Positions 11,297-24,595 are shown, counted from the first letter of the stretch. The stretch is DNA of 64,000 bases from Deroplatys truncata (GCA_030765065.1 CM060978.1:218011498-218075497), one strand, 5' to 3'. Numbers and translations: made by a program. Notes: generated from the letters alone by a model not told the origin.

Positions 11297-12246
11297 ACCG
11301 TCTTGTTTCTGTTTACAGAATTGTAAACATTATATAATGTTCCAAAACGCCATCTCCAGCAATTGGCTAAAAGAGAGCATTGCCCTCTGGAGAAACTTAA
11401 AGCAAACAGCTGACACCCAACCCCACTTACGTGTTTGTAACTGTATGATGTAACATAAAATATGTACGGTGAGAGTGTTACGTACTTTTGAACCGCTTAT
11501 AAAATTATTGGAATGATTGCGTTACTGTGGTGTTGGAGGATTATTTTGGAGCCGTGTAACTGGACCTATGTTTATTCTTTGGAATGGTTCCATTTACCTA
11601 TTTCTGATAGAAAATAAGAACATATTCCAGTTTGGGACAGTGAGAGTCGTACAAAGTGAGATGGGGAGTAAACCTAAACGGGTTTATATAAATTTTGAAG
11701 CATTTATCTCCAAAACGAACTCAAAACGGAGCGAATATTTGTATTTTGTATGGAGAATCTAATGGATGGGAGAAAAATTCACATTACATAGCGATATTTC
11801 GGGAGAATGTTCATGCTTTTTTTAAATGTCCTTATATTTAATCTTGTGTTCTAGTGTCTCTCAAATGATTTTAACGTCCTGCTTAACAACAATGTAGATG
11901 TAACCTTATGATGTTGCTGAAAGATTTTTACTGCAAGCAGTTGAACAGCTGACTCACAACAGTCCATTTTATTACTAAAGTCAACTTAAGGGCAACGCAC
12001 GAGATAAAAAATGTAATAAACATTTCTGTTAAAATTGCTCGTTAAAATTGAACCGAGCTATAGTACAACAATGGGTAAATTTATACAATACGAATAAACG
12101 ATAGTTGACATTCTTCTGTCTAATCGATAGTTGGCGTTCTTCTATTAGCATTTCAGTTTATTTCATGAGTTCATATGCACGTTGCTGTTCGCATTCTGGA
12201 AAACTACTTTCTCGATACAGGAAACAATTAAAATTGTGGAAGCAAT
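11297..12246. other. No recognised gene
   Basis: Unique-looking sequence after the TAG array. The 81-codon plus-strand frame at 11517-11762 has no motif that I recognise. Confidence 0.4.
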
Positions 12247-12405
12247 GTGAAAACAGGCTCGATTAACGTACAAGTCCTTGATGTCTTTTCTGCGGAACGA
12301 ACTGTTAGCAAAAATTTGTGGCCACCGCGTTCCCCTGATCTAACAACGTGTGAATTTTATTCCTGTGGGGGATATTTGAAGAGCAAGGTGTACAGGGCCG
12401 TATTT
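12247..12405 (+). pseudogene. Mariner/IS630-type transposase fragment
   Basis: The frame reads LWPPRSPDLTTCEFYSCGGY followed by LKSKVY. This is the region around the third catalytic acidic residue in mariner-type DDD/DDE transposases (family pattern WPxRSPDLTxCDFxxWGYLK). The usual Asp of CDF is Glu here, and there is a two-residue disruption at SCGGY. No other transposase part or terminal repeat is visible nearby. Confidence 0.65.
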
Positions 12406-12409
12406 AGAG

Positions 12410-15400
12410 GGGGAGTTTCTAGGGTTCAATCCCCCCCGAAACTTCTAACAGTTTTATTTATTTAAATTCATTGCATATCCATATGAGAAAATGTCGTTAG
12501 ATAACAGTAGGTCTATTGCTAGTAGCACATTTACAAGAAAAAGGGAAACTTAATGTTATCGCCTTACTTAGGTAAGATGACCATGCATTCCGGTTTTCGA
12601 AGCAGTCTCCATGTTTTGTGCTGTAAGGTGGAATATCCTAGTTATGGGGAGTTTTTCTTGTCTATATAATGTCTCCAAGCAATTTTCTTATCCATGTAAT
12701 GTCTATATACTATGGAGTAGGTACATGGTAACTCTATATGGTACTGTTAAGTTGATCTACTTGTGGAAAACCCTTCCCGAAATTTTTTTCTGGGTACGGG
12801 CATGAAGGTGTATGAAACAAATCCACACACAATACAGAAACTTAAAGAGAACATCAGCCGTGAAATTGCTGCCATGATATTGGAACTTTATGTCGGATGG
12901 ATCTAAATATGGTTAAACATGCAGTATCAATACACGCCTGTGTATTAATGCTGCAATGGGCCACTTTCAACATCTTAAATAAGTGGTGAGTCCATTTCAA
13001 CAATTCGTTTGTTTGTATTTACTCTACACTTCCACGGGCCACTTTTATCTGCGGGAACTATGCAAATATGGATTATTCATAAAATTGACCGTTGTTATAC
13101 TGCAGCTCGATTCAATTTTAATAACTAATGTTAATAGAAATTTATATTAATACAAAACGAAAATATCGCATTTGCAATCAAACGGGAGATGGGCAGTTTT
13201 ATCTGTGCCACCCTATATGCACGAAATTTGGTGTACATATTATACATTAAACCTTATTACTACATAATAATATCTAATAAATGGAACTTAAATTGTGGAT
13301 TTTAGAAATTTCACAGGTAGTTATGCTTAACTTTACTGTTATTGGTCGGAGTTGTAGGTTATACTACACAATGGCTGGATGTCGCCAGGCGTTACGTGTA
13401 CTGACAAATCCTTTTTTATGTAGCGCTTAACGAAAAAACACTGTGAGAAACGACATCCGACAGACGCTTCCCAGACACACGAATTCAGAAAGGCATATTA
13501 TATGACATGCAGTTGCTCATCTTCTATGACGAGTTGTTTGTTTCATGAACGCTGTTGTCCCCCAACGTCTGGAGGGGAATTTCCGAAAGCACTTGAGCGG
13601 GGAAAATAATGGCTTCACTCTTCTTCACGCTCGGAGATGTAATTGTCTTACAAGTGCCAAAGTTGTTGATGCACGACTTGCTCGAAGCAACAGGATTTAT
13701 GAGTGTGTACTTCAGGGTAGGTACCTCACTTAACAATGTTGAGATCATCCCTCACTCAAGCTCGTCTCTTGGGCATTGCACTATTGATCGTTTCGGTCGT
13801 TAAAAACTTCTGGATCGTTCAACCGATATATGAGATCTCTCAGTTTTGAAGAGATTACTACGCATGCGTACTTCTTTTTATTATGATTTTGTTGGACACG
13901 TCCTTCTTTCCATCGTATAGTAGATGGCAGGATTCGTCTATTGCATATTCTAATCAAATTTTTATACTGATCCTTGATACACGTTTTTTCTATGTTTTCG
14001 CCATGTCACCTACGTAGAGGCCAAGGTCGAAATTTCTATTTTTAAAGATAACTTGACATGCTATGAATATAGGTCTATTCCACACTCACCTCTTTATTTC
14101 TTTCTTTCTTATTCTTCTCCTCCACATTTGGCCACTTCTTTTTCAGTTTCGAAGCAGCAGCTCACCTCTTTCAGGGCGTTCCTATAAATCGTCTACCCCG
14201 TAATATATTGTACGAATATTGCAGCAACCCTTAGAGGCAGTTAGCCCGGAGTTCGCTTACAACAGGGGGAAATAGGTTCAGATGGTAGTGCTGGTCGGCA
14301 TCGGGGTGCAAAGCTTCATGAGATTGCTCAGAGAAGGGGGGTTGAATGAGTACCCAAGAATTTTATAAAAACCTAAGGCAGTATTCTCGAATAAATTAGA
14401 GTGATGATGGGGCTGCTTGGAAGTGGGGGTGGGGTCGAGTAAGAATTATGGTACCCACACATGACATACCTGTCGAGCTCTCGGAGAACTTGAAAATAAC
14501 ATAGTGGTAAGGGCTAGCTTATTAGTGCAGGGTTCAGAGCCCTAAACAGGCGTGATCTTTACGAGTTGTGAAGTGAATTGATAGGGTTGACCCACTTTCG
14601 TGGTAAATAAATATGTTTCGCGAGGAACACTTCAGCAACCTGGTGCCCTCAAAGCCGGCTCTTCTACATTACCACACTTTTCGAAACTTAATGCAATCTA
14701 ATGCAACTCTCCGTCCGCAGATCAAACTCAACGACGGAACGCTACAATATGTACTTTATCTCTCACTTGGTTATGTAGCTGACGAAGAATAAGCATGTAC
14801 TGCATTGGACTAAAAATTCGATATAGAGCTTTTATCGGAAATGCCTATACTTACTTCGAATCCTTGAGAAACATACAAAAGATATGTGTATATGTGGGTG
14901 TGAGTTCTAATATAACTCGAAAATGAAAAGTTGGATATACTGTACAACATTTCATACTTAAGATACACGTGTTTTAAAGAAAGTAGATTTTAGTTAAAAG
15001 GGCAACATAACTTAGATGTATATTGTTTTAGAGAGAGCTCTTGTGCTCGTTGTCGTTCATAATTTGAAGTTATTTTTTCAAGTCATGTCGATATATTATT
15101 TAAGGTTCATCGTTCCCAAGAGATTATAACACACCCCACCTGAATGCTCGTGCTTCATTAATCGGTGGTAGTTACTGTAAGTACTTAGTTGTATTTTTAA
15201 ACCACTTGCATGTGTTTTTCAGCATCTTATAATATTAAAAATTCTCCTTGCCATGACATTTTCATGTAAGTGTTATGAAGGGGTATATTCATAGTGAATT
15301 AAGAAGTATTGTATGAATTTGTTTTGTATAAGTCTAAAAAATCCAAGTACATTAAATTTTCTATGCCATGTAATTTAAACAATGAAGAAAGAGCATATGA

Positions 15401-16203
15401 CGATATTTCAGGATATTCTTATATGAATGTCTTAAAAATCTCAAGCTAGATTTCTTATATTGTTGTTAAAAACTGCAAAATTAAATTTTCAATCAGAAAA
15501 GTGATAAAGTGATTCACCGTCTATAAAATTAATAAACATTAGTAGTTTCTCAGGAATCGTTCAACGTAGAGTTACCGCATTTTACGTTGTGTTCTTTACT
15601 ATTATTAGGTAAATTTGAGGTTGATGCATTAATAATTTTATTTTTATTTTAACCTATCAATTTTTCAAGCCGCATTGCTTTAATTCATGGAGAAGTTTTC
15701 CCCACATAAGCACTGGCTTACAAAACCTTGTGTGTCTTTATTTCTTAAAAATGGTTCTAATGATTTAGATAAAAGTAGATGCTTGGGGTAAGGAAATGAT
15801 AAATAAAACTCATAACCAATTTTATGTCCAATCTTTGAATTTCTCTTCCTTCTTTTTTAATGTTATATACTTTTATTGTGTAACCTTAAGGGACAGATAT
15901 AACGTATTGCAGAAAAAATGTAAATCTCTTTAAGATAAATAATTTATATCAACATTTTAATTGGTTTAAGTTTTACCACCTGTTACGTATAGCACTTTGA
16001 AAATCTTAAGTGATTATTCTTTTGTTTTTCATGTATTCAAAAAAACGAGACTTTTGTTTCAGTGCTAGAATATCTAATTGATCTGTTTTTTAAATGGTTA
16101 TGTTAGCTCCGACTACAAATCATGTATTACTGCAGTATCGAGTATTTATCATAATTAATGCGATCTACATAGGAACATTAATGTTTATACGAGTAATTTC
16201 TAA
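12410..16203. other. Long interval without a recognised gene
   Basis: Mostly AT-rich. At 13545-13800 there is a GC-richer patch with overlapping ORFs on both strands and a CAGG|GTAGGT-like donor near 13716, which could be part of an exon, but no domain is recognisable. Around 14490-14545 a GGTTCAGAGCCC box-B-like motif follows TAGTGGTAAGGGC, possibly a worn SINE head. Nothing else can be supported. Confidence 0.35.
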
Positions 16204-16207
16204 AATA

Positions 16208-17237
16208 GGAAGTTGTTTTGTAGTGTATTTTGACTGTTGGGGAGCTCATTTGAAGTTCTTTTTTTAGAATTATTATTACCACGCTTTGGGAGCCAATTTG
16301 AAGTACGTTGTTTATTTTAGGTGTTGTTATTTGCCCCAAATTTTGGGAGCCAATTTGAAGAAGTTTTGTTGCTGCTACTTATGGTAAAAAAGTTTCCGGT
16401 AGCCTTCGCCCCAAATGTACTTTCCGGTGGCCTTTGCCCCCCAAAATGTTTAAAAAGTATTAACTTTGTAATTTTAACTCTTTCTTTAAATATTATATAT
16501 TTATTTTTGCGTCGGCTGCGTCACTATTTATATTTTTTTAGAGACATAAATGTCTTAACAGGGAGTGGTGCGACTGAAGAATGTAGGCTTACACAGATTA
16601 TAATTTGTACTTCATTCCATTTATTAATTCTTTAAACGATTAAAATAACACTTCACTAATATAGAGAGCTGTGAGATTCTTTTATTAAATACTTGCACTT
16701 TTTAACACGTAAACTATTTTCGTCTCACACTGAATACGTATTAAACTTCTCGAGGACGCGTTTCGCGTCTGATTAGTAACACTGTCTGCTAGCAACTGAC
16801 TTGATTTCTACCGCCTAAATTTGTAAATTTCTGTATTTCAAGTCTCTGATTGGCTATTCCTACTCCAATAGAATACTTTTATTTAATTTAAGCTTTTATT
16901 ATTTGTTAATTGGCTATTTTATAAACTGTCTCAAAATTTACATTATAGTTGCTCCAATAATGACTAGTAGCATTATTAAACCTTCTTACTCATAATTGCC
17001 TCAAGGTTACCTCATTGTTAGCAAATTTTGACCTATTTCTCACAGCTCCTACATTATTAAATTATGTAATACATTCACATAACGTTATTACACATATATA
17101 CAATAATATAAACATATACAATGACTGTAATATACACTTTTTATATCTTTTTACATACACATAAGGTGGGCTGTTATTGAGTTTATATATTATATAATTA
17201 GACTGAAATCATTTAAGTGTTAAAAAATACTGCCTCA
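16208..17237 (-). mobile_element. Family B LTR-like unit (B1)
   Basis: This minus-strand unit of 1030 bp ends on the plus strand with CTGCCTCA (17237), the complement of the family start TGAGGCAG. AATA flanks both sides (16204-16207, 17238-17241). The 3' terminal A is mutated, so the plus strand starts GG rather than TG. In element orientation it has CCAAT boxes, TATAAAATAGCCAAT, two AATAAAAG signals, two 28-bp repeats and three primer-binding-site-like modules (16236-16362). There is no internal retrotransposon ORF. Confidence 0.85.
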
Positions 17238-17241
17238 AATA

Positions 17242-18119
17242 GGAATAAAATAAATGTTCTATGTGGTTCTACCTATTTTTCTTTTCTTTCTTTTTGTTCG
17301 GATAAGTTCGGTTACTGATTGCGGATTGATGATCGTATTTTAATCACGTGTGGTTATAGCTACTCTCATAATGATGTAGGTGTATATTATTTTGAAATCA
17401 TTTTCTGCATTTAATTATAATTTAAACGGCTATTTTAAAACTGTGCGCACATAAACTGCTTAAATTTAAACGCACCGTCATTAGCGATCAGAAAGGAAGG
17501 TACTAGTTTTAATGAGTTCCTTTATCCAAGTAAAGACGTTTGGGAAGGGCATACAATTTACAGCAAGTAATGAAGGCAAAAGATCGAAAGCATTGTTTTA
17601 AAAGTAACAAAGGGCAGTTTTAATAGGAAGTAAATTGAATCAGAAAACGAAAAGTAGTTTTAGAAAACAACGAAAGACGGATAAAGGTGTTAGCAAGAAA
17701 GTAGTAGTAGGAACATGCAGAAGCGAAATCAGAGGCTGAACATTAACTGCAAAAGAAAGATGATGTGCAAAAATCGTACTCATTATCAATTATTTAAATA
17801 CCTGTTTTAAAAACCATTCATAAAAATGTTATTTCTCTATCCGCTTCCTGCTAGTCAGAATAACAATAATCGGAAATGGTTTATTTTAGTTAATTCTAGA
17901 ATAATATTTTTTATTCAAAAAGACGTGATGGATTCTAATTATGATATATACTCTTTGCCTGAGCTCATGATAAACTGCATAACAAATAAAACGTAAAGAA
18001 ATTCACACAAATGAGGGATTACTGTGGAAAAGGTTAATGCCGTAAACTATTTTGCTTCAATTAAATTGTACGTATATATATTATCGAGATATACATATGT
18101 TCTTATGTAAGCTTTTGTT
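17242..18119. other. No recognised gene
   Basis: AT-rich, no coherent frame. Confidence 0.4.
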
Positions 18120-18310
18120 ACCTCCCAAGAGGACTTCAAATACTGCTTGCAAAACAATGAAGATTTACATTGTGTTCTACATTCCAGTGTGTAAAATACA
18201 TAAAATCTGAATAGAAATCGTTGAAGGGGTTTTTGAGAAAACAAAAACTAACAAATCGTTGTCCATGCAAAGGATTATTTGGTGCGAAGGAATTTCCCAA
18301 AAATTTTCGA
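18120..18310 (+). mobile_element. Very diverged family A relic
   Basis: The segments GTTTTTGAGAAAAC, TTGTCCATGCAAAGG and ATTATTTGGTGCGAAGG align in order with family A's central segment (TTTTTGAGAAAATT, TGTTCCATGTAAAGGG, AATCTGGGGTGGGGG). Similarity is limited. Confidence 0.35.
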
Positions 18311-18370
18311 TTGGATTTCCTAAAAGGCACTTGACCTTAATTAAAAATATTCTAGCTAATTTTTGGGTTT

Positions 18371-19421
18371 TGATGCAGTAATTTGTATCACAAATTATTT
18401 AAATGTAAAGAGTGATTATAGTATGAATATGCATTTTTGTGTGACATTAATTTGAGATATTTGTTTATTGAAATTATTGTTGAGAAGTAAGTTTTTAATG
18501 CCTTACTGAAACTGACAATAATAGCGTGCAATAATGCAGCGAGGGGGTGAGCTGTTTATCATTATTGGAAACGAGGAAGTTACGTAATGTTGGCGCGTTT
18601 TCCTTTAGAATCTTCTGGAACATTTCCCTAGAGCATATGTATTCATAATTTTCATTGGATATAAAAATAGACGCTAATGTTGGCGCGTTTTATTAGCCAA
18701 TTGCAGCTCAGTTATAATCTTTAGGCATATCGGGGTGTATGAGTATAAAAGAGCTAGGTTAGAGGTAGAGCCCGTCAGTTCATCAAAATTCTTTGTACAT
18801 TACACGTCGCCTTCAGTCCGTCAGTTCGTCGAAAATATTTGTATGATACACGTTGCCTTCAGTCCAGCAGAAATATTACACGTCGGCTATCGATTCGCAA
18901 GTTACGCGTATAAGAGTTATGAAAAATCTCAAGTATGGTAAAGTTAATTATACAAAAGGTTGAAGTACGTGAATTAAAAGTGATCAGTAAAAAGTTGTTA
19001 TAACAGTTTCAGTTTGGGTGTCTAGATCAATGTGTAAATGTGATAGTGAAAGTGTTCGACAATAAAAGTATAAAAGAAATTCTTTCATCAGTGTTATCTT
19101 TGGATAAAAGATTCCTTTCCGTTTACACAACCTGTATAAAGAGAAGTGCTCGACCCAAAAGGATAATAGCTAGCCGGAGGACAGTAAACCAAAATTAAGT
19201 AAAATAACAGTAGCATTCTTTCAAACAAACACTAATACTACCGCAAATTGCTAACACCAGATGGAGCTACAAACCTAACAAAGAATTACGTCACAAAATG
19301 GCATCACCACGTGAAGTAAACACACATACACAAACATTATAAGTAAAACCGTCGCAAATTGGCTACCACAACGTGGGGCTACACAATAATGTTAAATATA
19401 AATAACATTAAAACCACTTCA
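18371..19421 (+). mobile_element. Family C LTR-like unit (C2)
   Basis: This 1051-bp unit begins TGATGCAGTAATTTG and ends ACCACTTCA, flanked by perfect GTTT duplications (18367-18370, 19422-19425). It has two TTGGCGCG motifs, an ATTAGCCAAT box, TATAAAAG near 18742 and AATAAAAG at 19061-19068. Its long 3' part has repeated primer-binding-site-like modules near 19250, 19300 and 19355, the last reading AATTGGCTACCACAACGTGG then GGC. It is longer than the other C units mainly because of these modules. Confidence 0.9.
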
Positions 19422-19425
19422 GTTT

Positions 19426-20193
19426 TTCGTTTATGAAATATGATAATGTGCTATACACGTTAAAGACGCGTAAGAACGAAGCAACCAATTTATAAGCATT
19501 TGGAAATGAAGTATAAAAAGGTTTTAAAAAAGTAAAAAAATACACCATTAACTTTTCAAGCAGTAAAAAGTGCTGAGCCTCCACTTCAGAAATAATTGGT
19601 TGGTGATTTATGATCGATATTTTCAACTCGCAGAACCATGGTTATAAAAATGTAGCGACGTGTTAATATGCTTAACAAAAATCTCTATTATAGATTTGAA
19701 GGCTGTAAGCCCATTAGTTCCTAATATTAACCTTCGTCGTCTCAAAAGTTTAAATTGGCTTACTTGACAATTTTTGGAAATGCTCCCCAGATGTGGACAA
19801 ACAAAATTTATACGGTGTTTTAATGTCTGTGAATGTGCAGTGGAAATCATTTAAAATTTCACTATTATTAGTTTGTTAAAAATATCAATTTTAATTCAGT
19901 GTATGAACTTTTAAAAAGTTCGTGACAGGTAAGAAAGAGGAGAAATTTCAATTCTTGCACTTTCTACTGCACCCTTCAACATTTTAACCTGCTTGGCTAA
20001 AACTGCTACATAAGGGGCATTTTGTACAAATCGGAACACAATGGACAGAGAGAGAAAAGAAATGAAAACCTACTCAGTCTTTTAAACCTGATGTGAATGC
20101 CTTTCAGTGGTTTTTCGGGGAACTTTTAGATGTAGAAGATATAACGCGATCTATTTTACAAATGTAAAAATTTAGAAGTATAATTTTTATCCG
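19426..20193. other. No recognised gene
   Basis: AT-rich. Short frames on the minus strand (19408-19850) have no recognisable motif. Confidence 0.4.
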
Positions 20194-20197
20194 TTAA

Positions 20198-20773
20198 GGG
20201 GAGGCAGCTGTGAAAATTGCTAAAATCCATAGTTTTGGTCATAATGATGTGAAATTTTGTATGTATTTGTGCCAAAGGGTATCTAGTAGATGTACTAAAT
20301 TTCACATGTCTATCTAAGATAGTTTTCCAAAAACAAAATATTTACTGTTTTTTTGCCACAGTTTTAGTGTAGTATAACAAATGCTCCATGCATAACATTA
20401 TTAGTTGTAAATAAACTAAACTCTGACTGTATGTTTCCTTTTTATTATGTCTACAAAACTTGGTATTCTTTTTCAGATATGTCAAATAGTTTTGGAGAAA
20501 AAAATTATTGAATATATATATTACCTTTTTTCAAAATTATTAATAATTTTCAAATTAAAAATGCAATAACAATTAAAATGCTCCATATAGATCATTTAAA
20601 ATACCAAGTTTTATTTAGAAGTTATCTAAAAACATTTGTGCAAACTTTCAAAGAAATCTATTAAAAACTGCATTGCAAGGAGCAGTTTGAACATTAAAAA
20701 ACATAATTTTAAGGCAAAAAACGATAAGTCGGATTTTTCATCATTTTTGCCCCAATTTCACCAATGCCTCTCC
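20198..20773. mobile_element. MITE flanked by TTAA (piggyBac-like target)
   Basis: This 576-bp element lies between two TTAA tetranucleotides (20194-20197, 20774-20777). Its termini are inverted: GGGGAGGCA...GTGAAAATTG at the left and, complemented, GGAGAGGCA...GTGAAATTGG at the right. Interior DNA is AT-rich with no transposase. TTAA duplication is the hallmark of piggyBac-type insertion, so mobilisation by such an enzyme is inferred. Confidence 0.75.
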
Positions 20774-20777
20774 TTAA

Positions 20778-21417
20778 AAGATGACCAGTAAAAGATGGAA
20801 TTGAGGCCGGAACAGGTCGATAGGCCTAATCCTTGAAGGCAGAACAAGAAGAATTTTTATCCGAAACCCTCAAATTTCATCCATGAGCTACCTTAAATAT
20901 AACTTAAATACTTGCTGACATGATAGAGGATTTTGAAGGTGTCACTGAATTTTCATGTAATTTTGGAAAGTAGCATTACAAAATTAATTAGGGAGCGATG
21001 CATTATAACTACTTCGCAATAATAATAACCATAATAATAACACAAAAGTCGTTTACTAAGGATGCCTTTACACTTACACTATTTTAAACTATTCTCAACG
21101 TAACGTTGAGCTGTTTGAAAATGTTTCCATCAGTTTGAGTTGGTTTACAATAGGTTTTCTACAAGTTTGTGTTTCTGTGGAGAAAGAGAAAACATTTCGA
21201 TGCTAGAAAATCTGCATATTGCATTTCAGGAGAGATAATCTTCATGCTTTCATGAACTGCTTTACTACTGCAATGACTAAGCTGGTCTTCCCAAAAAGTT
21301 AACGCTTTAATCGCAGAAATATAAGTGAGAAGATATATTTGGGATCGTAATAACAGGGCATTTCAAAGTCAGTTATGAAGATAGAAACTGTTTTAGTTAA
21401 GTTTTTCTCCAATTTAA
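20778..21417. other. No recognised gene
   Basis: AT-rich flank between the TTAA MITE and the mariner remnant. Confidence 0.4.
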
Positions 21418-22010
21418 TACGAGGTACGTCCAGAAAGTAAGTTCCGTTTGGTAATAAAATTAAATTGTGTACAGATACAGAAAACTTATTTATTGCACAA
21501 AATTCTACAACTCTTAAACTACTTTTCCACATAACTGCCGAAATTTTGCAGACATTTGTCATAGCGTGGCACAAGTTTTTGTATACCTTCTTCATAGAAG
21601 TTTGCCGCCTGTGTCTTCAACCAGTTGGAAACATTTTCTTTCAGCTCTTCTTCATTGTTGAAGTGTTGACCACCAAGGAAAGACTTGAGATGTAAGAACA
21701 GATGAAAGTCGCTAGGAGCGAGGTCAGGGATGTATGGAGGATGGTCAAACACGTCCCAGCCAAATCCCTGTAGGAGGTTTTGCGTCACATTTGCAGTGTG
21801 TGGTCGTACGTTGTCGTGAAGAAAAACAACACCTTTTGACAGCAATCCTCGGCGCTTATTCTGTATTGCGCGGCGCAATTTCCTAAGTGTCTCGCAATAA
21901 ACATCTGCTTTGATTGTGTGACCACGCGGTAAGAAATCAATGAGTAAGATGCCTTTCCAGTCCCAGAACACTGTGCGTATTTCAGAAGTCGAAGATAAAA
22001 GAAAGTGCAA
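21418..22010 (-). pseudogene. 5'-truncated mariner transposon with transposase C-terminal half
   Basis: A mariner-type inverted terminal repeat (ACGAGGTACGTCCAGAAAGT) follows a TA at 21418-21419. The minus-strand frame 21519-22010 is the C-terminal half of a mariner transposase. TVFWDWKG and LRRAIQNKRRG are followed by HDNVRPHTA (second catalytic Asp) and PPYIPDLAPSDFHLF (third catalytic Asp), with a C terminus ending YVEK. The helix-turn-helix region and first catalytic Asp are missing, and homology stops near 21990. No 5' terminal repeat was found, so it is immobile. Confidence 0.93.
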
Positions 22011-22069
22011 TAATTTAAAAACGTAATATAACAGGGGTATGGGAACCTTCGTTTTATCACATCCAACAA

Positions 22070-22720
22070 TTTCTCATGGATCCTTGCTCCTCCTTATACG
22101 TCTCTTGTATACGTTAGTAATAAATCACACATATGACCTTACTTGCAAACCCTGACATTTCCACTTTGAGCAAACTTTCAGGAAATGAAAAAAAAATTGT
22201 TTAATGCATACGCGATTACTAAAGTACTATTTAGAAGGCAAACTAATGTTAAAACCACTTGGATATAGACTACAGTTTTGCAATGTATTAGTTTATTCCA
22301 AGACAAAGAATTTTTTGTCTAGTAAAATGCATTGTTAATTTGGAAATGTAGGCATTTGCATTTTATCAGTAGTAGAATAGTAAGTTGTGGTAGGATCTAA
22401 CGAAATAATTGAAGTAAATATACCATCAATGTTTTTGATATACTTTAATTGCTAGTAATTAATCCCCACATGTGACAACTGTATACACTTATGTAAATAT
22501 TTCACATTTAGCAGTATATTTTGATGTCCTGTGAAACATTTTCATTAATGTTTGTAACGATAATTTGATGTATGTTTACTTGCGTTATAATTACTACTAT
22601 GCAAAATTGATTTACACTTAAACTATCACTTTATAATTATAGAAACAAAAATAGTTGTTGTGTTATTAAGGTTTGCCTTTAAAGTCTGTGATATTAAACA
22701 TAATTATGCGAGTTGCTTAA
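22070..22720. other. No recognised gene
   Basis: AT-rich DNA upstream of the LINE tail. Confidence 0.4.
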
Positions 22721-23060
22721 CGTCTTCTCCTTCTTCTTCTTCTTCTTCTTCTTCTTCCACAAGGTATAACCTGTCGACCTGTTTCGTCCTCAATAATTCC
22801 ATCTTGATCTTCCTACTTCGCAGTATCTTCTAGGTACATAATTTAATAAATTTTTGGATTCGTTTCTCTTTCATGCTTAATATTATATAAGCTGGTACTG
22901 GTTGTTTTTATTTTTGTTGGCCTTTTTATTTAAGTTGTATAATTGTATGTAACTCTTTGCGAATTTCTTCACTTTTTTATTTATTAAAAGTAGCAAATCC
23001 TGCTATAAGTGCTTTTAGAAATCTCATCTCTGCTGTTTGTATTATTTCTCTCTCTGCCCT
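22721..23060 (-). pseudogene. LINE 3' end with (GAA)n tail
   Basis: On the minus strand, a frame around 22955-23050 reads EIIQTAEMRFLKALIAGFA followed by EEIRKEL after one stop. This is the characteristic C-terminal segment of arthropod non-LTR retrotransposon polyproteins (pattern QTAEMRFLR..AG...EEIRKEL). It decays downstream and ends in a (GAA)n microsatellite (22727-22757 on the plus strand as TTC). Stops and frameshifts show that it is dead. Confidence 0.7.
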
Positions 23061-23339
23061 ATTCATTGCCAATTTTCAATTACATATGTTGCCAATGATA
23101 TTATCATTATTTTATAGAATTTCATTTATGTTATTTTACACGTCTTATTGTATAATTTTCTCGTCATTGTTCCGTTCATTTTTTTAATTTGTTTAGTTTT
23201 ATATTCTGATATTCATTTTTATTGTATGATAAATTAAAACCTAGGTAATTACAGTTAGAGACTTGTTCTATTATCTATTTGTTTAAAACTATCTTACATC
23301 TTACGTGAGAATTGTTTCACATTGAGTAAAATTATTTAT

Positions 23340-23860
23340 TCATACTCCTAAGTCCGGATCTTTACCCTATGGTTAGTAGATACATTCATCATCTTCCTCT
23401 TCTTTCTCATACTACAACGCATCATTTATTGCCTCCTGATATAACTGAAGCTCCTTCTACATTCTCCTTTTACAGTCCACATACGAAAGCTTTTCCTTCT
23501 TCATAGAGATCCTTACTGGTAGAATGTCAGGCTTGGTCATATCAGGATTTTTACTTTCTTGAACACAGACTTTTTAAATACAAGATTAGTCTTAAAGAAG
23601 GTCTCACCCCCTGATAACCATGTTATGATCTTTTGATCCAGTTAAAAATCATTCTTTTCAGCTTGTTAAATTTGAAATGCCACTGCCCTGCACTTCTAAA
23701 TAGCTTAGACTTGCTTTTCCAGTCGTGGACTTGTGTATATCTGCCAGCTTGTATTATTGTATCAAATTGTGCAAACACACCTGTGTACTCAGCTGGGCTA
23801 ATAAGTTCTGATTTCTTTTTCACTACCTTTGAATTTGCTCATAAACTCTATCAGCTAGTA
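23340..23860 (-). pseudogene. Degraded ORF of an unidentified, probably mobile, insect gene family
   Basis: The 66-codon minus-strand frame 23623-23823 reads like real protein (PAEYTGVFAQFD, then VHDWKSKSKLF, then GQWHFKFNKLKRMIF). After a stop, the neighbouring frames continue with sensible composition (GGETFFKTNLVFKKSVFKK; then VRISMKKEKLSYVD in 23340-23540), so one longer ORF appears broken by at least two frame changes. The pattern resembles the C-terminal part of a large family of uncharacterised repeat-associated insect proteins. I cannot name the family with certainty. Confidence 0.4.
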
Positions 23861-24595
23861 TGAAAAACAATGTGCCCAGCTCAGGAAAAATGAATTCAAT
23901 CTATTTAATGCAAGGCGCATCTCTTACCCGTTTGGAACACGTTTTATAGGACACATTTTTATTTTGCCCGCCGCACCAACCTCAAAGCAGTCTCACCCTT
24001 TCTACTTCGAGGAGGAGGAAAATGTGTATTTATAAATCGGTGGTAAACAGTAGAAGCAATTTCATTCGATCTATGAATACATGAAAATGCTATCATGAAT
24101 AAGTGATCCTTTGATGATCGTGAAAGGATCATAAAATTGTAAATATACGTACAACTGGCGAGCATAATAATATGCCTGATCTGGTATTTTCGTCATACAC
24201 ATGTTTTGTTTTAAATCATAGCTAAATGCTTGCATACGGGCATCATTCTCTCTCAGCAGGTCATAAAATGCATTTGCCGAAGAGAGTGAACACGTCATTC
24301 ACATATGAGATTGGTAATTTATCAGCGTCAGTTTCTCTTTTAGTTTTTTCGTTCATTTGGAGGCAAACAGAATCTATAACAGTACTTCCGAAGACAATGT
24401 TGTAGTAGGTTGGGAAACTGTTTTAAACAGTTTAAACTTCATGTTTTTCGTTGTATATGTGGCATCAGCTGTCATAAATACTCCACATTTTTCTTACATT
24501 TAGGTATGAATCTAAGTAAAAACGCAGGTTACTTTTTGACCGATAGTAATGCCTCGTGTCGCACTTGAAACCTTCAGTGAATCATTAACTTGGGT
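23861..24595. other. No recognised gene
   Basis: AT-rich; overlapping minus-strand frames at 23959-24298 lack motifs. Confidence 0.4.

Noticed and set aside
16321-16635. 104-codon ORF
   Set aside because: It lies across the repeat modules of B1 in an orientation and frame not open in B4 or B6.
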